The position numbers and the translations under genes are program-made. Positions 44,813 to 55,751 of a stretch of DNA of 64,000 bases are shown here, piece after piece (positions within the stretch are counted from its first letter, which is position 1; every line of letters begins with the position of its first letter). This stretch comes from Massilimicrobiota sp. An134. Lineage in GTDB: Bacteria > Bacillota_I > Bacilli_A > Erysipelotrichales > Coprobacillaceae. Location: contig NZ_NFLH01000011.1 of the NCBI RefSeq assembly GCF_002160815.1, forward strand, positions 1-64,000, read 5' to 3'. The notes below the pieces were generated by a model. It was given only the letters and a program-made list of their open reading frames with translations. It was not told where the DNA came from and ran no database searches.

Positions 44813-46906
44813 ATGGAAAAGAAAATAACAGATATTTTTGGAACTTTGGTATTTGATGAAGAAGTCATGGAAGAAAGACTTGCGAAGGATACTTTCAGAG
44901 AACTTCAAAAAACAATTAAAGAGGGGAAATCTTTAAATATCAAGATTGCAAATGCTGTGGCGAATGCGATGAAAGATTGGGCTGTGGAACATGGAGCTAC
45001 ACATTATACGCACTGGTTTCAACCGATGACAGGTGTAACAGCTGAAAAGCATGATGGTTTTATTGGTACAAACAAAAATGGGAAAGTTATTTTAGAATTT
45101 TCTGGCAAGGAATTAATTAAAGGAGAACCTGATGCGTCATCTTTCCCGAATGGGGGATTACGTGCAACATTTGAAGCCAGAGGATATACAGCTTGGGATC
45201 CGACATCTTATGCTTTTATTAAAAATGGCGTTTTATGTATTCCTACAGCATTCTGTTCTTATTCAGGGCATGCTTTAGATAAAAAGACACCATTATTAAG
45301 AAGTATGCAGGCTATCAACAAACAGGCATTACGTATCTTAAAATTATTTGGTAACGAAAATGTTAAGAATGTCAAAACAACAGTGGGACCTGAACAGGAA
45401 TATTTCTTAGTCGATAAAAAATATTATGAACAAAGAAAAGACTTGATTTATACAGGACGTACTTTATTTGGTGCACCATCTCCAAAAGGACAGGAAATGG
45501 AAGATCATTATTTTGGAACAATCAAGAGTAGAGTTCAAGAATTTATGAATGATTTAAATGAAGAATTATGGAAATTAGGTGTCTTAGTGAAAACTGAACA
45601 CAATGAAGTTGCACCAGCTCAACATGAGTTAGCACCTATTTTCTCTACTACCAATATTGCGACTGATCATAACCAATTAACAATGGAATTGATTCAAAGA
45701 ATTGCGAAAAAACATGGTTTGGTAGCTTTATTACATGAAAAGCCATTTGATGGTATCAATGGAAGTGGAAAGCATAATAACTGGTCATTATCAACAGATA
45801 CAGGTGTGAATTTATTAGAACCTGGAGATACACCACATGAAAATGCTCAATTCTTATTATTCTTATGCGCTGTGATTAAAGCGGCTGATGAACATCAGGA
45901 TTTGTTGAGATTATCTGTTGCGACTGCAGGTAACGATCATCGTTTGGGAGCTAACGAAGCACCGCCAGCTATTATTTCTGTTTTCTTAGGTGATGAATTA
46001 GCTGAAATCTTAAAAGCTATTGAAGAAGATCGACCATATGATTCTAAGGAAAAAGAAGTCATGAAGATTGGGGCTCATGTCTTACCTAAATTTCCTAAAG
46101 ATACAACAGATCGTAACCGTACTTCACCATTTGCTTTTACAGGTAATAAATTTGAATTCCGTATGCCAGGATCAAGTTCATCTATTGCAGGATGTAATAT
46201 TGTTTTAAATACAGTGATTGCAGATGAATTAAAAGAATTTGCGGATATTCTAGAAAAAGCACCGGATTTTTCTTCAGCATTACATGCATTGATTCAAGGA
46301 ACAATCAAAGAACATAAACGTATTATTTTCAATGGTAATGGTTATGATGATTCATGGGTAGAGGAAGCCAAGAAACGTGGACTATTAAACTTACGTACAA
46401 CACCCGATGCTTTACCATATTTTATCAAGGAAAACAATATTGAATTATTTAAAAGACATAAAGTCTTTGATGAAGAAGAAGTGCATTCTCGTTATGAAAT
46501 TATGATGGAAGAATATGTCAAGATTTTGCATATTGAAGCTTTAACAATGGTCAATATGGCTCAAAAAGAAATCTTACCAGCTGTTAGTCAATATTCATAT
46601 GACTTAGCACAAACTTGTGCAATGAAAACAGAAGTTGCCAAGTTAGAAAATGTTTATGAAAAAGAAACTTTAAAAGATGTTTCAACATTATTAGATAAAG
46701 CTTTCAAAGCTACAAAACATTTAGACAAAGTCTTAAAAGAAGCTGAAGCGATTGAAGACTTTGAAAAGGCAGCTTTCTATTATCGAGATGAAGTCATTCC
46801 AGCTATGAGTGCTTTACGTACACCATGTGATGAATTGGAAACATTAACTGCCGAAAATGTATGGCCATTCCCAACATATGGCAAACTGTTATTTGGTATT
46901 TTATAA
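44813..46906 (+). CDS. glnN: Glutamine synthetase type III
   Basis: 697 residues from ATG 44813, after AAGGAGTG; much longer than GSI or GSII (about 350-470). GSIII features: HYTHWFQPMTG, PDASSFPNGGLRATFEARG, VGPEQEYFLVD, EVAPAQHELAPIF and FEFRMPGSSSSIAG. It makes glutamine from glutamate, ammonia and ATP as a large double-ring complex. First gene of a plus-strand nitrogen block, with asnB 26 nt downstream. GSIII is known from Bacteroides, cyanobacteria and some gut Firmicutes. It is not adenylylated; control may be through transcription or P-II. Confidence 0.96.
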   Translation: MEKKITDIFGTLVFDEEVMEERLAKDTFRELQKTIKEGKSLNIKIANAVANAMKDWAVEHGATHYTHWFQPMTGVTAEKHDGFIGTNKNGKVILEFSGKELIKGEPDASSFPNGGLRATFEARGYTAWDPTSYAFIKNGVLCIPTAFCSYSGHALDKKTPLLRSMQAINKQALRILKLFGNENVKNVKTTVGPEQEYFLVDKKYYEQRKDLIYTGRTLFGAPSPKGQEMEDHYFGTIKSRVQEFMNDLNEELWKLGVLVKTEHNEVAPAQHELAPIFSTTNIATDHNQLTMELIQRIAKKHGLVALLHEKPFDGINGSGKHNNWSLSTDTGVNLLEPGDTPHENAQFLLFLCAVIKAADEHQDLLRLSVATAGNDHRLGANEAPPAIISVFLGDELAEILKAIEEDRPYDSKEKEVMKIGAHVLPKFPKDTTDRNRTSPFAFTGNKFEFRMPGSSSSIAGCNIVLNTVIADELKEFADILEKAPDFSSALHALIQGTIKEHKRIIFNGNGYDDSWVEEAKKRGLLNLRTTPDALPYFIKENNIELFKRHKVFDEEEVHSRYEIMMEEYVKILHIEALTMVNMAQKEILPAVSQYSYDLAQTCAMKTEVAKLENVYEKETLKDVSTLLDKAFKATKHLDKVLKEAEAIEDFEKAAFYYRDEVIPAMSALRTPCDELETLTAENVWPFPTYGKLLFGIL

Positions 46907-46932
46907 AAATATATAAGAGAGGGGTTATGACA

Positions 46933-48513
46933 ATGTGTTCGATTATGGCGTATTGCGACAGCAATGTAGAAAAAGAGATTTTTTTAAAAGGTTTTGAAAG
47001 AACACATACCAGGGGACCTGATGCTATGCGTATTATTGATACAGGTAAAGGGCTATTGGGATTTCAACGTTTATCCATCATGGGATTAAATGAGTATGGT
47101 ATGCAACCATTTCAAAGAGGGAAGCATTATGTTGTCTGTAACGGTGAAATCTATGGTTTTAGACCAATGAAAGAAGAATTGATGAAGCAGGGCTTTGACT
47201 TTCAAGGGGAGAGTGATTGTGAAATCCTGCTTCCTCTTTATCAAAAAATGGGTGTAGACATGTTTAAAGAATTAGATGGAGAATTTGCATTGATTCTTTT
47301 TGATGGTGATACAAAAGAATTTATTGCTGCTAGAGATCCGATTGGAATTCGCCCATTATTTTATGGTTATGATGATCATCAACACATTGTCTTTGCTTCA
47401 GAAGCCAAAAATTTAGTTGGCATCTGTGATAAGATTGTACCTTTTCCACCAGGACATTATTATCAAAATGGGGAGTTTGTTTGTTATAGAGATATGAGCC
47501 TGGTGGAAAACTATCATCATGATGATTTCAATACAATCTATACAAATATACATGATTTATTAGTCAAAGGTATTGAAAAAAGATTGGATGCAGATGCACC
47601 ACTTGGTTTCTTATTAAGTGGAGGATTAGATTCATCACTTGTCTGTGCTGTGGCTTCTCGTCTATTGAAAAAGCCTATTCGTACTTTTGCAATTGGTATG
47701 GATAAAGATGCCATTGATTTAAAATATGCCAAAGAAGTGGCTGAGTTTATTGGCAGTGAACATACCGAAGTGATTATCACAAAAGATGATGTTCTAAGTG
47801 CTTTAGAACCTGTTATTGCCACTTTAGGAACATATGATATTACAACAATTCGTGCATCTATTGGTATGTATCTTGTCTGTCAGTATATTCATCAGCATAC
47901 AGATATCAGAGTTTTATTAACGGGTGAGATTTCAGATGAATTATTTGGTTATAAATATACCGATTTTGCGCCAAATGCAAAAGAATTCCAAAAGGAAGCT
48001 GAAAAACGTATTCGAGAAATTTATATGTATGATGTCTTACGTGCTGATCGTTGTATTAGTGTTCATTCCTTAGAAGCACGTGTGCCTTTTGGAGATTTGG
48101 CTTTTGTGGATTATGTTATGCATATTGATCCTGCTTTAAAAATGAATAATTATGGAAAAGGAAAATATTTATTGCGTAAAGCGTTTGACAGAGGATATTT
48201 ACCTCAAGATATCTTAATGCGTGAAAAAGCAGCTTTTTCAGATGCGGTAGGACATTCATTAAGTGATGAAATCAAAGCTTATGCGAATAATTATTATAGT
48301 GATCAGGAATTTGAAGAAAAAAGAAAGAAATATGATTTCGCCCAACCATTTACAAAAGAGTCATTATTATATCGTGAAATCTTTGAAAAATATTATCCAC
48401 ATCAGGCACAAATGGTGAAAGGATTCTGGATGCCAAATCCAAATTGGGAAGGCTGTCAGGTCAACGATCCTTCTGCCAGGTTTTTAGAAAATTATGGAGA
48501 TAGTGGAAAGTAG
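46933..48513 (+). CDS. asnB: Asparagine synthase (glutamine-hydrolysing), AsnB type
   Basis: 526 residues from ATG 46933, the start that places the nucleophile Cys at position 2 (MCSIMAYC) and 8 nt after AGAGAGGGG. The Ntn glutaminase domain has HTRGPDAMRI and VCNGEIYGFRPMKEEL. The synthetase domain has FLLSGGLDSSLVCAVASRL (PP-loop) and LTGEISDELFGYKY. It makes asparagine from aspartate, glutamine and ATP. It lies between glnN and gltB in one direction with short gaps, so it is probably co-transcribed. Confidence 0.95.
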   Translation: MCSIMAYCDSNVEKEIFLKGFERTHTRGPDAMRIIDTGKGLLGFQRLSIMGLNEYGMQPFQRGKHYVVCNGEIYGFRPMKEELMKQGFDFQGESDCEILLPLYQKMGVDMFKELDGEFALILFDGDTKEFIAARDPIGIRPLFYGYDDHQHIVFASEAKNLVGICDKIVPFPPGHYYQNGEFVCYRDMSLVENYHHDDFNTIYTNIHDLLVKGIEKRLDADAPLGFLLSGGLDSSLVCAVASRLLKKPIRTFAIGMDKDAIDLKYAKEVAEFIGSEHTEVIITKDDVLSALEPVIATLGTYDITTIRASIGMYLVCQYIHQHTDIRVLLTGEISDELFGYKYTDFAPNAKEFQKEAEKRIREIYMYDVLRADRCISVHSLEARVPFGDLAFVDYVMHIDPALKMNNYGKGKYLLRKAFDRGYLPQDILMREKAAFSDAVGHSLSDEIKAYANNYYSDQEFEEKRKKYDFAQPFTKESLLYREIFEKYYPHQAQMVKGFWMPNPNWEGCQVNDPSARFLENYGDSGK

Positions 48514-48526
48514 AAAGGATGATTTG

Positions 48527-51500
48527 ATGAAAGAGTATAATCAGGGATTGCATCATGTCAGAGAACATGATGCCTGTGGTATTGGAGCTGTCGTTCATAT
48601 TGATGGACGACAGGATTATCAGGTTATTGATCAGGCACTTACAATTGTCGAAAAACTAGAACATCGTGCTGGAAAAGATGCCAGTGGAGAAGTCGGTGAT
48701 GGGGTTGGAATCTTATTACAGATTTCACATCGTTTCTTTAATAAAGTTGCACATAATCTCCATATCACTTTGCCTCAACCTTATGATTATGCTGTGGGAA
48801 TGTTCTTTTTACCACAGGATACACTGACAAGACAAAAAGCTATGAAAACTTTAGAACGCATTGTCATGAAACATCAGGCCACATTTCTAGGGTGGCGAGA
48901 AGTGCCATGTCATGAAGATATCTTAGGTCAAAAGGCCAAGGATTGTATGCCTTATATTATGCAATGCTTTATTGAAAAACCTAAAACTTGTCAACAAAGA
49001 ATGGACTTTGAAAGAGTATTATATGTGATTCGTCGTGAATTTGAAAAATCTTCACCACAGACATATGTGGTTTCATTATCTTCATCAACAATTGTCTATA
49101 AAGGGATGTTTCTTGTTCATCAATTAAGACAATTCTATGATGATTTACAAGATCATGATTATCATAGTGCCATAGCATTGGTTCATTCACGCTTTTCTAC
49201 CAATACCAATCCAAGCTGGCAAAGAGCACATCCTAATCGTATGATTGCTCATAATGGAGAAATTAATACAATTAGAGGTAATGCGAATCGTATGCTGGCC
49301 AGAGAAGAAACATTAGATTCAAAGTATTTTTCATCAGATATGACAAAGGTTTTCCCAATTGTTGATGTACATGGTTCAGATTCAGCCATGCTGGATAATA
49401 CGTTAGAGTTCCTATATATGAATGGGATGCCATTAGCTAAAGCTATGATGCTATTGATTCCAGAACCATGGAAAAATACAGCCATGTCACAAGAGAAAAA
49501 AGATTTTTATCATTATTATGCCACAATGATGGAACCATGGGATGGACCTGCTGCTATTTTGTTTTCTGATGGTATTTCCATGGGAGCTACTTTAGATAGA
49601 AATGGTTTAAGGCCATCACGTTATTATATTTTAGATGATCAGACTTTGATTTTATCATCAGAAGTTGGCGTTTTAGATATTGATGAAAGTCATATTGTCA
49701 AAAAATCACGTCTTCAACCAGGAAAAATGTTATTAGTAGATACACAAAAACAGCAGCTGATTGAAGATGATATATGTAAAATGAGCTATGCTAAAGAACA
49801 TCCTTATGGAGAATGGTTGGATTATTATTTATTACATTTAAAAGATTTACCGGCGCCAGATAAAAAATCTCATATTCATAGTCAAAGTGATCGTGATATC
49901 TTATATAAGATTTTTAGTTATACATATGAAGATGTCAAAGATATGATTTTACCTATGGCCAAAAATGGTGTAGAACCTACAGCATCCATGGGAACAGATA
50001 TTCCACTTGCTATGTTGAGTCAAAAACATCCAACATTATTTCATTATTTTAAACAACAGTTTGCTCAAGTGACCAATCCACCTATTGATTCTTTAAGAGA
50101 AGAAGTGGTTGTAGATACAACGGTATATTTAGGATCTAATGGAAACTTATTACAGGATCAATCTGATAATTGTCAGGTCTTAGAAATTAATAATCCGATT
50201 TTAGACAGTCGTGATATGGATAAACTCAAACAGTTAAATCGTGATGGTTTCCATAGTCAAGTCATTTCTTTATTATATTACAAAGGGATTTCCTTAACAG
50301 AAGCTTTAGATCAGTTATTTCTTGATTGTGATAAAGCTTATCGTCAAGGTGTCAATATCTTAATTCTTTCTGATAAAGGTGTCGATGATAATCATTTGGT
50401 GATTCCTTCATTACTGGCTGTTTCAGCTGTAGAAAGTCATTTGGTCAAAACTAAAAGAAAAACAGCGATGTCCATTGTTTTAGAAAGTGGTGAACCACGT
50501 GATGTTCATCAATTTGCCTGTTTATTAGGTTTTGGTGCTACAGCTATTTATCCATATCTGGCCCATGAATGTATCATGGAAATGATTCAGCTTAATATGT
50601 TGGATAAAGAGGAAAATAAGGCTATTGAAGATTATAATCATGCCATTTTAAAAGGTATTGTTAAGATTGCCGCGAAGATGGGTATTTCTGCTTTACAGTC
50701 ATATCAGTCAGCACAAATCTTTGAAGTTGTTGGTTTAAAAGAAGATATTATGGAAAACTATTTCCCTCATACAGTTTATCGTGTGGGAGAAAAAGGTTTG
50801 ACAGATATTGAAAATGATATTCGTTACTATCATGATCATGCCTTTGACCCATTAGGATTAAAGACAGATACATCATTAAAAAGTTTAGGTTTCCATAAAT
50901 TGAGACGTGGACCACAAAGTGAAGTGCATATGTATAGTCCTGAAACAATCGTTTTACTTCAAAGAGCAACTCAAAGTGGTGATTATGCATTATTTAAAGA
51001 ATACTCTCATCAATTAGAAAGTCAACCCTTTGCTTTACGTCATTTATTAGAATTTGATACAACACAAAGACATTCTATTCCTCTTAATGAAGTAGAAAGT
51101 GTTGAAGAGATTGTCAAACGTTTTAAAACAGGAGCAATGTCTTATGGCTCTATTTCTAAGGAAGCTCATGAATGTTTAGCAATTGCAATGAATCGCTTAG
51201 GAGGAAAATCAAATTCTGGAGAAGGTGGAGAAAATCCAGAAAGATTATATACAGAAGCCAATAGTGCCATTAAACAGGTGGCCAGTGGTCGTTTTGGAGT
51301 CACAAGTGAATATCTGGTCAGTGCCAAAGAAATTCAAATTAAAATGGCACAAGGTGCAAAACCGGGTGAAGGAGGCCATTTACCAGGACAGAAAGTTTAT
51401 CCTTGGATTGCCAAAACACGTTATTCAACACCTGGAGTCACTTTGATTTCACCACCACCACATCATGATATTTATTCTATTGAAGATTTGGCACAATTGA

Positions 51501-53008
51501 TTTATGACTTAAAAAATGCCAATCGTGATGCGCGTATTTCTGTCAAACTTGTTTCAGAATCAGGTGTAGGAACAATCGCATCGGGGGTGGCCAAAGCTGG
51601 GGCTGAAGTTATCTTGATTTCTGGTTATGATGGAGGAACTGGAGCAGCTCCGCAAAGTTCGATTCATTATGCGGGATTGCCTTGGGAATTAGGACTAGCT
51701 GAAGCTCATCAGAGTCTTATCGAAAATGATTTAAGAACACGTGTTGTTTTAGAAACAGATGGAAAATTAATGACAGGAAGAGATGTAGCTGTGGCAGCAT
51801 TATTAGGTGCAGAAGAATTTGGTTTTGCGACAGCACCATTAGTGACAATGGGTTGTGTGATGATGCGTGTCTGCAATCTTGATACTTGTCCAGTCGGTAT
51901 CGCAACACAAAATGCTGAGCTTAGAAAACGTTTTAAAGGGAAACCAGAATATGTTATGAATTTTATGATTTTTATTGCTCAGGAATTACGTGAAATCATG
52001 GCACAGCTGGGATTCCATAGCATAGATGAAATGATAGGACATATGGAAGTTTTGAAAGTCAAACCAGAATATCAGGAATTAGAATCATTCTTTACAAAAA
52101 AGGATCTCAATGTGCATTTCCAAAAAGAAAATGTTTTTGATTTCCACTTAGAAGATAGTCAGGATTTAAAAGTCTTGTTACCAAGATTCCTTTCTTATCT
52201 GGAAACAAAACAGCCACATCAGGAGACAATACATATTTCCAGCCTTGATCGTAGTTTAGGAACATTGCTGGGAAGTGAAATCACAAAACGTTTCCAAAAC
52301 AATCTGCAAGATGATACTTATCAGATTGAATGTATTGGTGGAGCCGGACAATCATTTGGAGCCTTTATACCAAAAGGTCTCACAATGCAAGTTGAAGGAG
52401 ATGCCAATGATTATTTTGGAAAAGGATTATCTGGTGGAAAACTGATTATTCATCCTTCTTCAAATGCTCAATTTGTGGCTCAAGATAATGTCATTGTTGG
52501 AAACGTTGCCTTATATGGAGCAACATCAGGAGAAGCCTATATCAGTGGTCGTGCTGGTGAACGTTTTGCGGTCCGTAATTCTGGTGCGATTGCTGTGGTA
52601 GAAGGCTGTGGTGATCATGGACTTGAATATATGACTGGTGGAAAAGTGGTTGTTTTAGGAAAAACAGGAAAGAACTTTGCGGCAGGAATGAGCGGGGGTA
52701 TCGCTTATGTCTTAGATAAAGATCATGATTTATATTTACGTTTAAATAAAGAATTAGTCACAATGCAGGAAGTCAAACAGCATAAGGATATAGAAGATTT
52801 AAAATTGTTATTACAAAAACATGTGCAATATACAGGGTCATTACTGGCTAAAGATATCTTGGAAAGTTTTGAAGCATGGATACCACATTTTAAAAAAATT
52901 GTGCCAGTTAATTATGCGTGTATGTTAGATAATATTGAAAGCTTTGAAAAACAAGGCTATTCACATGATGAGGCTGCATTAATGGCCTTTAAAGAAGTTC
53001 ATCAATAG
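48527..53008 (+). CDS. gltB: Glutamate synthase large subunit
   Basis: 1493 residues from ATG 48527, after AAAGGATG. The N-terminal glutaminase has REHDACGIGAVVHIDG (nucleophile cysteine after a short propeptide). A central domain and the FMN barrel follow (GGENPERLYTEANSAIKQV; GHLPGQKVYPWIA; LISGYDGGTGAAPQSS). The cysteines for the 3Fe-4S cluster are in GCVMMRVCNLDTCPVG. The C-terminal beta-helix is GXGXG-rich (GDHGLEYMTGGKVVVLG). With gltD it converts glutamine and 2-oxoglutarate to two glutamates, using NAD(P)H. gltD follows after 11 nt. Confidence 0.97.
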   Translation: MKEYNQGLHHVREHDACGIGAVVHIDGRQDYQVIDQALTIVEKLEHRAGKDASGEVGDGVGILLQISHRFFNKVAHNLHITLPQPYDYAVGMFFLPQDTLTRQKAMKTLERIVMKHQATFLGWREVPCHEDILGQKAKDCMPYIMQCFIEKPKTCQQRMDFERVLYVIRREFEKSSPQTYVVSLSSSTIVYKGMFLVHQLRQFYDDLQDHDYHSAIALVHSRFSTNTNPSWQRAHPNRMIAHNGEINTIRGNANRMLAREETLDSKYFSSDMTKVFPIVDVHGSDSAMLDNTLEFLYMNGMPLAKAMMLLIPEPWKNTAMSQEKKDFYHYYATMMEPWDGPAAILFSDGISMGATLDRNGLRPSRYYILDDQTLILSSEVGVLDIDESHIVKKSRLQPGKMLLVDTQKQQLIEDDICKMSYAKEHPYGEWLDYYLLHLKDLPAPDKKSHIHSQSDRDILYKIFSYTYEDVKDMILPMAKNGVEPTASMGTDIPLAMLSQKHPTLFHYFKQQFAQVTNPPIDSLREEVVVDTTVYLGSNGNLLQDQSDNCQVLEINNPILDSRDMDKLKQLNRDGFHSQVISLLYYKGISLTEALDQLFLDCDKAYRQGVNILILSDKGVDDNHLVIPSLLAVSAVESHLVKTKRKTAMSIVLESGEPRDVHQFACLLGFGATAIYPYLAHECIMEMIQLNMLDKEENKAIEDYNHAILKGIVKIAAKMGISALQSYQSAQIFEVVGLKEDIMENYFPHTVYRVGEKGLTDIENDIRYYHDHAFDPLGLKTDTSLKSLGFHKLRRGPQSEVHMYSPETIVLLQRATQSGDYALFKEYSHQLESQPFALRHLLEFDTTQRHSIPLNEVESVEEIVKRFKTGAMSYGSISKEAHECLAIAMNRLGGKSNSGEGGENPERLYTEANSAIKQVASGRFGVTSEYLVSAKEIQIKMAQGAKPGEGGHLPGQKVYPWIAKTRYSTPGVTLISPPPHHDIYSIEDLAQLIYDLKNANRDARISVKLVSESGVGTIASGVAKAGAEVILISGYDGGTGAAPQSSIHYAGLPWELGLAEAHQSLIENDLRTRVVLETDGKLMTGRDVAVAALLGAEEFGFATAPLVTMGCVMMRVCNLDTCPVGIATQNAELRKRFKGKPEYVMNFMIFIAQELREIMAQLGFHSIDEMIGHMEVLKVKPEYQELESFFTKKDLNVHFQKENVFDFHLEDSQDLKVLLPRFLSYLETKQPHQETIHISSLDRSLGTLLGSEITKRFQNNLQDDTYQIECIGGAGQSFGAFIPKGLTMQVEGDANDYFGKGLSGGKLIIHPSSNAQFVAQDNVIVGNVALYGATSGEAYISGRAGERFAVRNSGAIAVVEGCGDHGLEYMTGGKVVVLGKTGKNFAAGMSGGIAYVLDKDHDLYLRLNKELVTMQEVKQHKDIEDLKLLLQKHVQYTGSLLAKDILESFEAWIPHFKKIVPVNYACMLDNIESFEKQGYSHDEAALMAFKEVHQ

Positions 53009-53019
53009 GAGGGTAATGT

Positions 53020-54474
53020 ATGGGAAAAGCTACAGGATTTTTAGAGTTTGATAGAGAAGATAATTTCACTGAATCACCAGAAACAAGAATCGCTGATTTT
53101 CAGGAATTCCACATCCCTCTTTCTGATGAAAAACGTCGTCAGCAAGGAGCTCGCTGTATGAATTGTGGTGTTCCGTTTTGTCAGTCAGCCATTGAAATCA
53201 ATCATATGGTTACAGGTTGTCCTTTACATAACCTCATTCCTGAGTGGAATGATGAAATCTTTCACCATAATGATGAACGTGCACTTTCACGTCTATTAAA
53301 AACAAATCCCTTCCCAGAGTTTACAGGACGTGTGTGCCCCGCATTATGTGAAAAGGCATGTGTATGTGGATTGCATGGAGATGCCGTGACTATTAAAGAT
53401 AATGAATTATTTATTATTGAAAAGGCTTATCAGAATCAATTGATGAAAGCTGAACAGTCGCCAATATGTTCATTTAAAAAAGTAGCTGTTATTGGCAGTG
53501 GTCCTACAGGATTAACGGTAGCCTATAAATTAAATCAACGTGGACATCAGGTCAGTGTTTTTGAAAAAGATGATCGTTTAGGAGGATTATTGATGTATGG
53601 TATTCCTCAAATGAAACTTGAAAAACAGATTATTGAACGTCGTATTCAATTAATGAAAGAAGAAGGGGTTCAGTTTTATACCAATGTTCATGTTGGACAA
53701 GATATAACGAAAGAAGAATTATTAAAAGAATATGATGCAGTTGTGTTATGTTGTGGAGCGAAAAAAGCACGTGATTTAAATGTACCAGGGAGACAAGCTA
53801 AAGGAATTTACTTTGCAGTGGATTTTCTCAAAAGCGTAACACAAGATTTATTAAATCAAAGTCCTTTACGTATTGATGCTAAAGGAAAACATGTGGTTGT
53901 TGTAGGAGGTGGAGATACGGGTAATGACTGTGTTGGAACATGTATTAGACAAGGATGTGCATCAGTTACACAGCTGGAAATGATGCCATCTCCGCCTCAT
54001 CAAAATACACGTCCATGGCCAATGTGGCCTGATGAATTAAAAACAGATTATGGACAGGAAGAAAGTCTGGCTGTTTTTAAGCAGGATCCACGTGTTTATG
54101 CAACAACAATTAAAGAATGTATTGAAGAAGATGGGCAACTCAAAGCTGTCAAAACGATTCAGGGGAGAATAGTTGATGGTCAATGGGTTGAAAAAGAAGA
54201 TAGCGAAAAAATGCTGAAGGCAGATTTGTTGCTGATTGCAGCAGGATTTGTAGGTATTGAAGATGATATTAAAGAGCAGTTTGATTTATCTGTGAATCAA
54301 CGTCAGGTTGTCATGACAATGCCAAAGAGCTATGCGACAAAGGAAGAGAAGATTTTCGTTGCAGGGGATATGCATCGCGGTCAATCTCTTGTTGTCTGGG
54401 CTATTGCGGAAGGAAATGAATGCGCCAAAGAAGTGGATCGATATTTAATGGGATATAGTTATATGAATGAATAA
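53020..54474 (+). CDS. gltD: Glutamate synthase small subunit
   Basis: 484 residues. The N-terminal Fe-S region has RCMNCGVPFCQ, GCPLHNLIPEWN and GRVCPALCEKACVCG. The FAD-binding site is VIGSGPTGLTVAYKLNQRGH, the NAD(P)H site VVVVGGGDTGNDCVG, and FVAGDMHRGQSLVVWAIAEG is the FAD-binding end motif. It passes electrons from NAD(P)H to GltB. AGGAGGG precedes the ATG. The amt gene follows after 25 nt. Confidence 0.97.
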   Translation: MGKATGFLEFDREDNFTESPETRIADFQEFHIPLSDEKRRQQGARCMNCGVPFCQSAIEINHMVTGCPLHNLIPEWNDEIFHHNDERALSRLLKTNPFPEFTGRVCPALCEKACVCGLHGDAVTIKDNELFIIEKAYQNQLMKAEQSPICSFKKVAVIGSGPTGLTVAYKLNQRGHQVSVFEKDDRLGGLLMYGIPQMKLEKQIIERRIQLMKEEGVQFYTNVHVGQDITKEELLKEYDAVVLCCGAKKARDLNVPGRQAKGIYFAVDFLKSVTQDLLNQSPLRIDAKGKHVVVVGGGDTGNDCVGTCIRQGCASVTQLEMMPSPPHQNTRPWPMWPDELKTDYGQEESLAVFKQDPRVYATTIKECIEEDGQLKAVKTIQGRIVDGQWVEKEDSEKMLKADLLLIAAGFVGIEDDIKEQFDLSVNQRQVVMTMPKSYATKEEKIFVAGDMHRGQSLVVWAIAEGNECAKEVDRYLMGYSYMNE

Positions 54475-54499
54475 TGAATAGAGTTAGGGGGTCTATGAT

Positions 54500-55738
54500 A
54501 TGAATTCAGGGGATATTGGTTTTATGTTAATATGTAGTGCTCTGGTGTTATTAATGACACCAGGCCTGGCTTTCTTTTATGGGGGACTTGTTCGCCGTAA
54601 AAATGTTGTCAATACAATGATGACATCTGTTTTTGTCATTGGTATTGCAGCTATTATGTGGGCATTATTTGGATACTCACTGGCTTTTGGAAATGATCAT
54701 TTTGGAATTATTGGAGATTTCAGCTGGTTAGGTTTACAGGGCATTGAAGGAAGTACAACAGATTATGTTTCTACAATTCCTCATTTAGAGTTTGCTATTT
54801 TCCAAATGATGTTTGCAATCATTACACCTGCTTTAATAACGGGGGCAGTTGCTGGTCGTATGAAATTTAAAGCTTTGTTTTTGTTTATTATTCTTTGGTC
54901 AGTCATTGTTTATTATCCAATGGCTCATATGGTCTGGGGACTTGGTGGCTTTCTGGCTAAAATTGGTTCGGTAGACTTTGCTGGTGGAAATGTTGTTCAT
55001 ATCAGTTCTGGTGTCAGTGCATTAGTTTTATGTATTGTCCTAGGAAAACGCAAAGACTATTTACGCGTACAATATCATGTTCATAATATTCCATTTGTTG
55101 TCTTGGGAGCCAGTTTACTGTTGTTTGGATGGTTTGGTTTTAATGCAGGCAGTGCCTTACAGGCCAATGAACTGGCTGTTCATGCCTTTATAACAACTGG
55201 TTTATCAGCAGCAGCTGGAATGCTGTCATGGATGGGTATGGATGTATGGATGAGTGGAAAACCAACACTGGTAGGAAGTGTAACAGGTATGGTTGTCGGT
55301 CTTGTTGCCATTACCCCGGGAGCAGGATATGTGCCTATCTGGGCATCAATCATTATTGGGCTTGTTGGAAGTCCTATTTGTTATCTGATGATTTCTAAAG
55401 TGAAACAGAAATTGGGCTATGATGATGCTTTGGATGCTTTTGGATGTCATGGTATTGGCGGTATCTGGGGTGGTATTGCGACTGGATTGTTTACACAAAC
55501 GTCTATTAACGATGTTGCCAGATGGAATGGTTTGTTCTTTGGAGATACACAATTATTCATAGCACAAATCATCAGTATCGTTGTTACGATTGCTGTGGCT
55601 ATTATTGGAACGCTTATTTGTATAGCCATTGTCAGATGTTTCACAACACTTCGTGTTTCTAAACAGGAAGAACAAAAAGGATTGGATATTTCTGAACATC
55701 AGGAAAATGCATATCCATCTTTTAATGGATTGGATTAG
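54500..55738 (+). CDS. amt: Ammonium transporter
   Basis: 412 residues with eleven predicted helices. PGLAFFYGGLVRRKNVVNTMM is the typical first helix start, here cited as PGLAFFYGGLVRRKN. The conserved pore histidines are expected in NVVHISSGVSAL and FGCHGIGGIWGGIATG. It moves ammonium through a trimeric channel. The P-II gene lies 13 nt downstream, the usual amt-glnK pair, in which P-II blocks the pore when nitrogen is plentiful. Confidence 0.97.
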   Translation: MNSGDIGFMLICSALVLLMTPGLAFFYGGLVRRKNVVNTMMTSVFVIGIAAIMWALFGYSLAFGNDHFGIIGDFSWLGLQGIEGSTTDYVSTIPHLEFAIFQMMFAIITPALITGAVAGRMKFKALFLFIILWSVIVYYPMAHMVWGLGGFLAKIGSVDFAGGNVVHISSGVSALVLCIVLGKRKDYLRVQYHVHNIPFVVLGASLLLFGWFGFNAGSALQANELAVHAFITTGLSAAAGMLSWMGMDVWMSGKPTLVGSVTGMVVGLVAITPGAGYVPIWASIIIGLVGSPICYLMISKVKQKLGYDDALDAFGCHGIGGIWGGIATGLFTQTSINDVARWNGLFFGDTQLFIAQIISIVVTIAVAIIGTLICIAIVRCFTTLRVSKQEEQKGLDISEHQENAYPSFNGLD

Positions 55739-55751
55739 GAGGACAGTGAAT